From Nanobdellota archaeon (GTDB taxonomy: Archaea > Nanobdellota > Nanobdellia > Pacearchaeales > GW2011-AR1): a stretch of DNA of 5,034 bases. Location of the stretch: contig JAHIVR010000080.1 in assembly GCA_018816625.1 (NCBI GenBank), forward strand, positions 1 to 5,034, read 5' to 3'. How positions within the stretch are numbered: the first letter of the stretch is position 1; each line of letters begins with the position of its first letter. The translations under genes and the position numbers were made by a program. Of this stretch, positions 4,817 to 5,034 are shown in pieces. The notes beneath the pieces are model-generated. The model saw only the letters and a program-made list of their open reading frames with translations, was not told where the DNA came from and did no database searches.

Positions 4817-5034
4817 CTTTTTCTTCTTTTCTTAAATTTTAGCTTTTTTAAAATATACCAAATCCCTCCGCCTGTTGCTCCTAGTATTCCTACAATCCAG
4901 GCATAAGGTGGGGATTCTTGTGAACATTCTTTTCCTGTTGGGTTTAAAGTACCATCACTGCACTCTTCTATGATTATTATAGAACCGCTTTCACAAACTT
5001 TAGTTACATCTTCAATACAACCCTGAGAGCATTG
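4813..5034 (-). CDS. C-terminal part of a Cys-rich, membrane-anchored surface protein (partial, 5' end outside window)
   Basis: The frame is open from the right edge to a TGA at 4815-4813 and encodes 73 residues; the start lies outside the window. Seen directly: five Cys at partial residues 2, 6, 14, 25 and 37, including a CSDGT motif at 25-29. After a PP turn comes one hydrophobic, Gly-rich segment (about 44-61), then a strongly basic tail ending KKRRKR. The tail marks the cytoplasmic side, so the Cys-rich part should face outside. CxDGT-type Cys repeats just before a C-terminal membrane anchor are, to my knowledge, common in predicted surface proteins of DPANN archaea. The stop overlaps the start of the next gene (ATGA, 4816-4813), so the two are probably co-translated. 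The fold, the binding partner and most of the protein are unseen; no function is assigned. The reading frame is well supported because the composition and topology make sense and the overlap pattern is the same as in the rest of the cluster. Confidence 0.8.
   Translation of the reverse strand, partial: QCSQGCIEDVTKVCESGSIIIIEECSDGTLNPTGKECSQESPPYAWIVGILGATGGGIWYILKKLKFKKRRKR

Noticed and set aside
1..5034. CRISPR array, tRNA or rRNA gene, transposase, integrase or replication origin
   Set aside because: I looked for regularly spaced repeats, cloverleaf-like stretches, transposase motifs and iterons and saw none. Nearly the whole window is filled by coding frames.

Overview
The window is AT-rich, and every convincing gene lies on the minus strand, so the gene order runs from the right edge to the left edge. 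Six of the seven gene junctions are ATGA stop/start overlaps, with a Shine-Dalgarno (SD) sequence inside the last codons of the upstream gene. Arg codons at the gene ends are AGA/AGG, starts include GTG, and SDs match GGAGGT and GGTG. Several proteins are Cys-rich, Ig-like and held by a C-terminal membrane segment. I infer a small-genome archaeon of the DPANN type (Woesearchaeota/Pacearchaeota-like) or an element carried by one. A bacterium such as a Patescibacteria member cannot be excluded, because there is no rRNA, tRNA or housekeeping gene to settle it.

Right part (5034 to 3559, minus strand): the C-terminal end of a Cys-rich membrane-anchored surface protein, a 123-aa multi-pass membrane protein, a 68-aa two-helix membrane protein and a 228-aa CPBP/Rce1-type intramembrane protease. 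These are joined by ATGA overlaps and are probably one transcript. A gap of about 120 bases follows (3436 to 3558). It holds a perfect 5-bp-stem hairpin and a complete SD (AAGGAGGT).

Left part (3435 to 1, minus strand): an 80-aa helical protein with one Cys near each end, a large (about 677 aa) two-anchor protein with a 16-Cys N-terminal region, three probable Ig-like beta domains and a four-Cys knot next to the membrane, and a 376-aa membrane-bound enzyme. The enzyme carries a complete set of zinc ligands of the phospholipase C / P1 nuclease fold. A 10-codon mini-ORF with a strong SD overlaps its end, and a second SD at the left edge announces another gene just outside.

Taken together this is a cell-surface module: anchored adhesin-like proteins, an outward-facing zinc hydrolase, an intramembrane protease and small membrane proteins, mostly translated in a coupled manner. 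The joint function is not known to me. Plausible but unproven roles are attack on or nutrient scavenging from neighbouring or host cells (lipids or nucleic acids), or processing and display of a surface complex.
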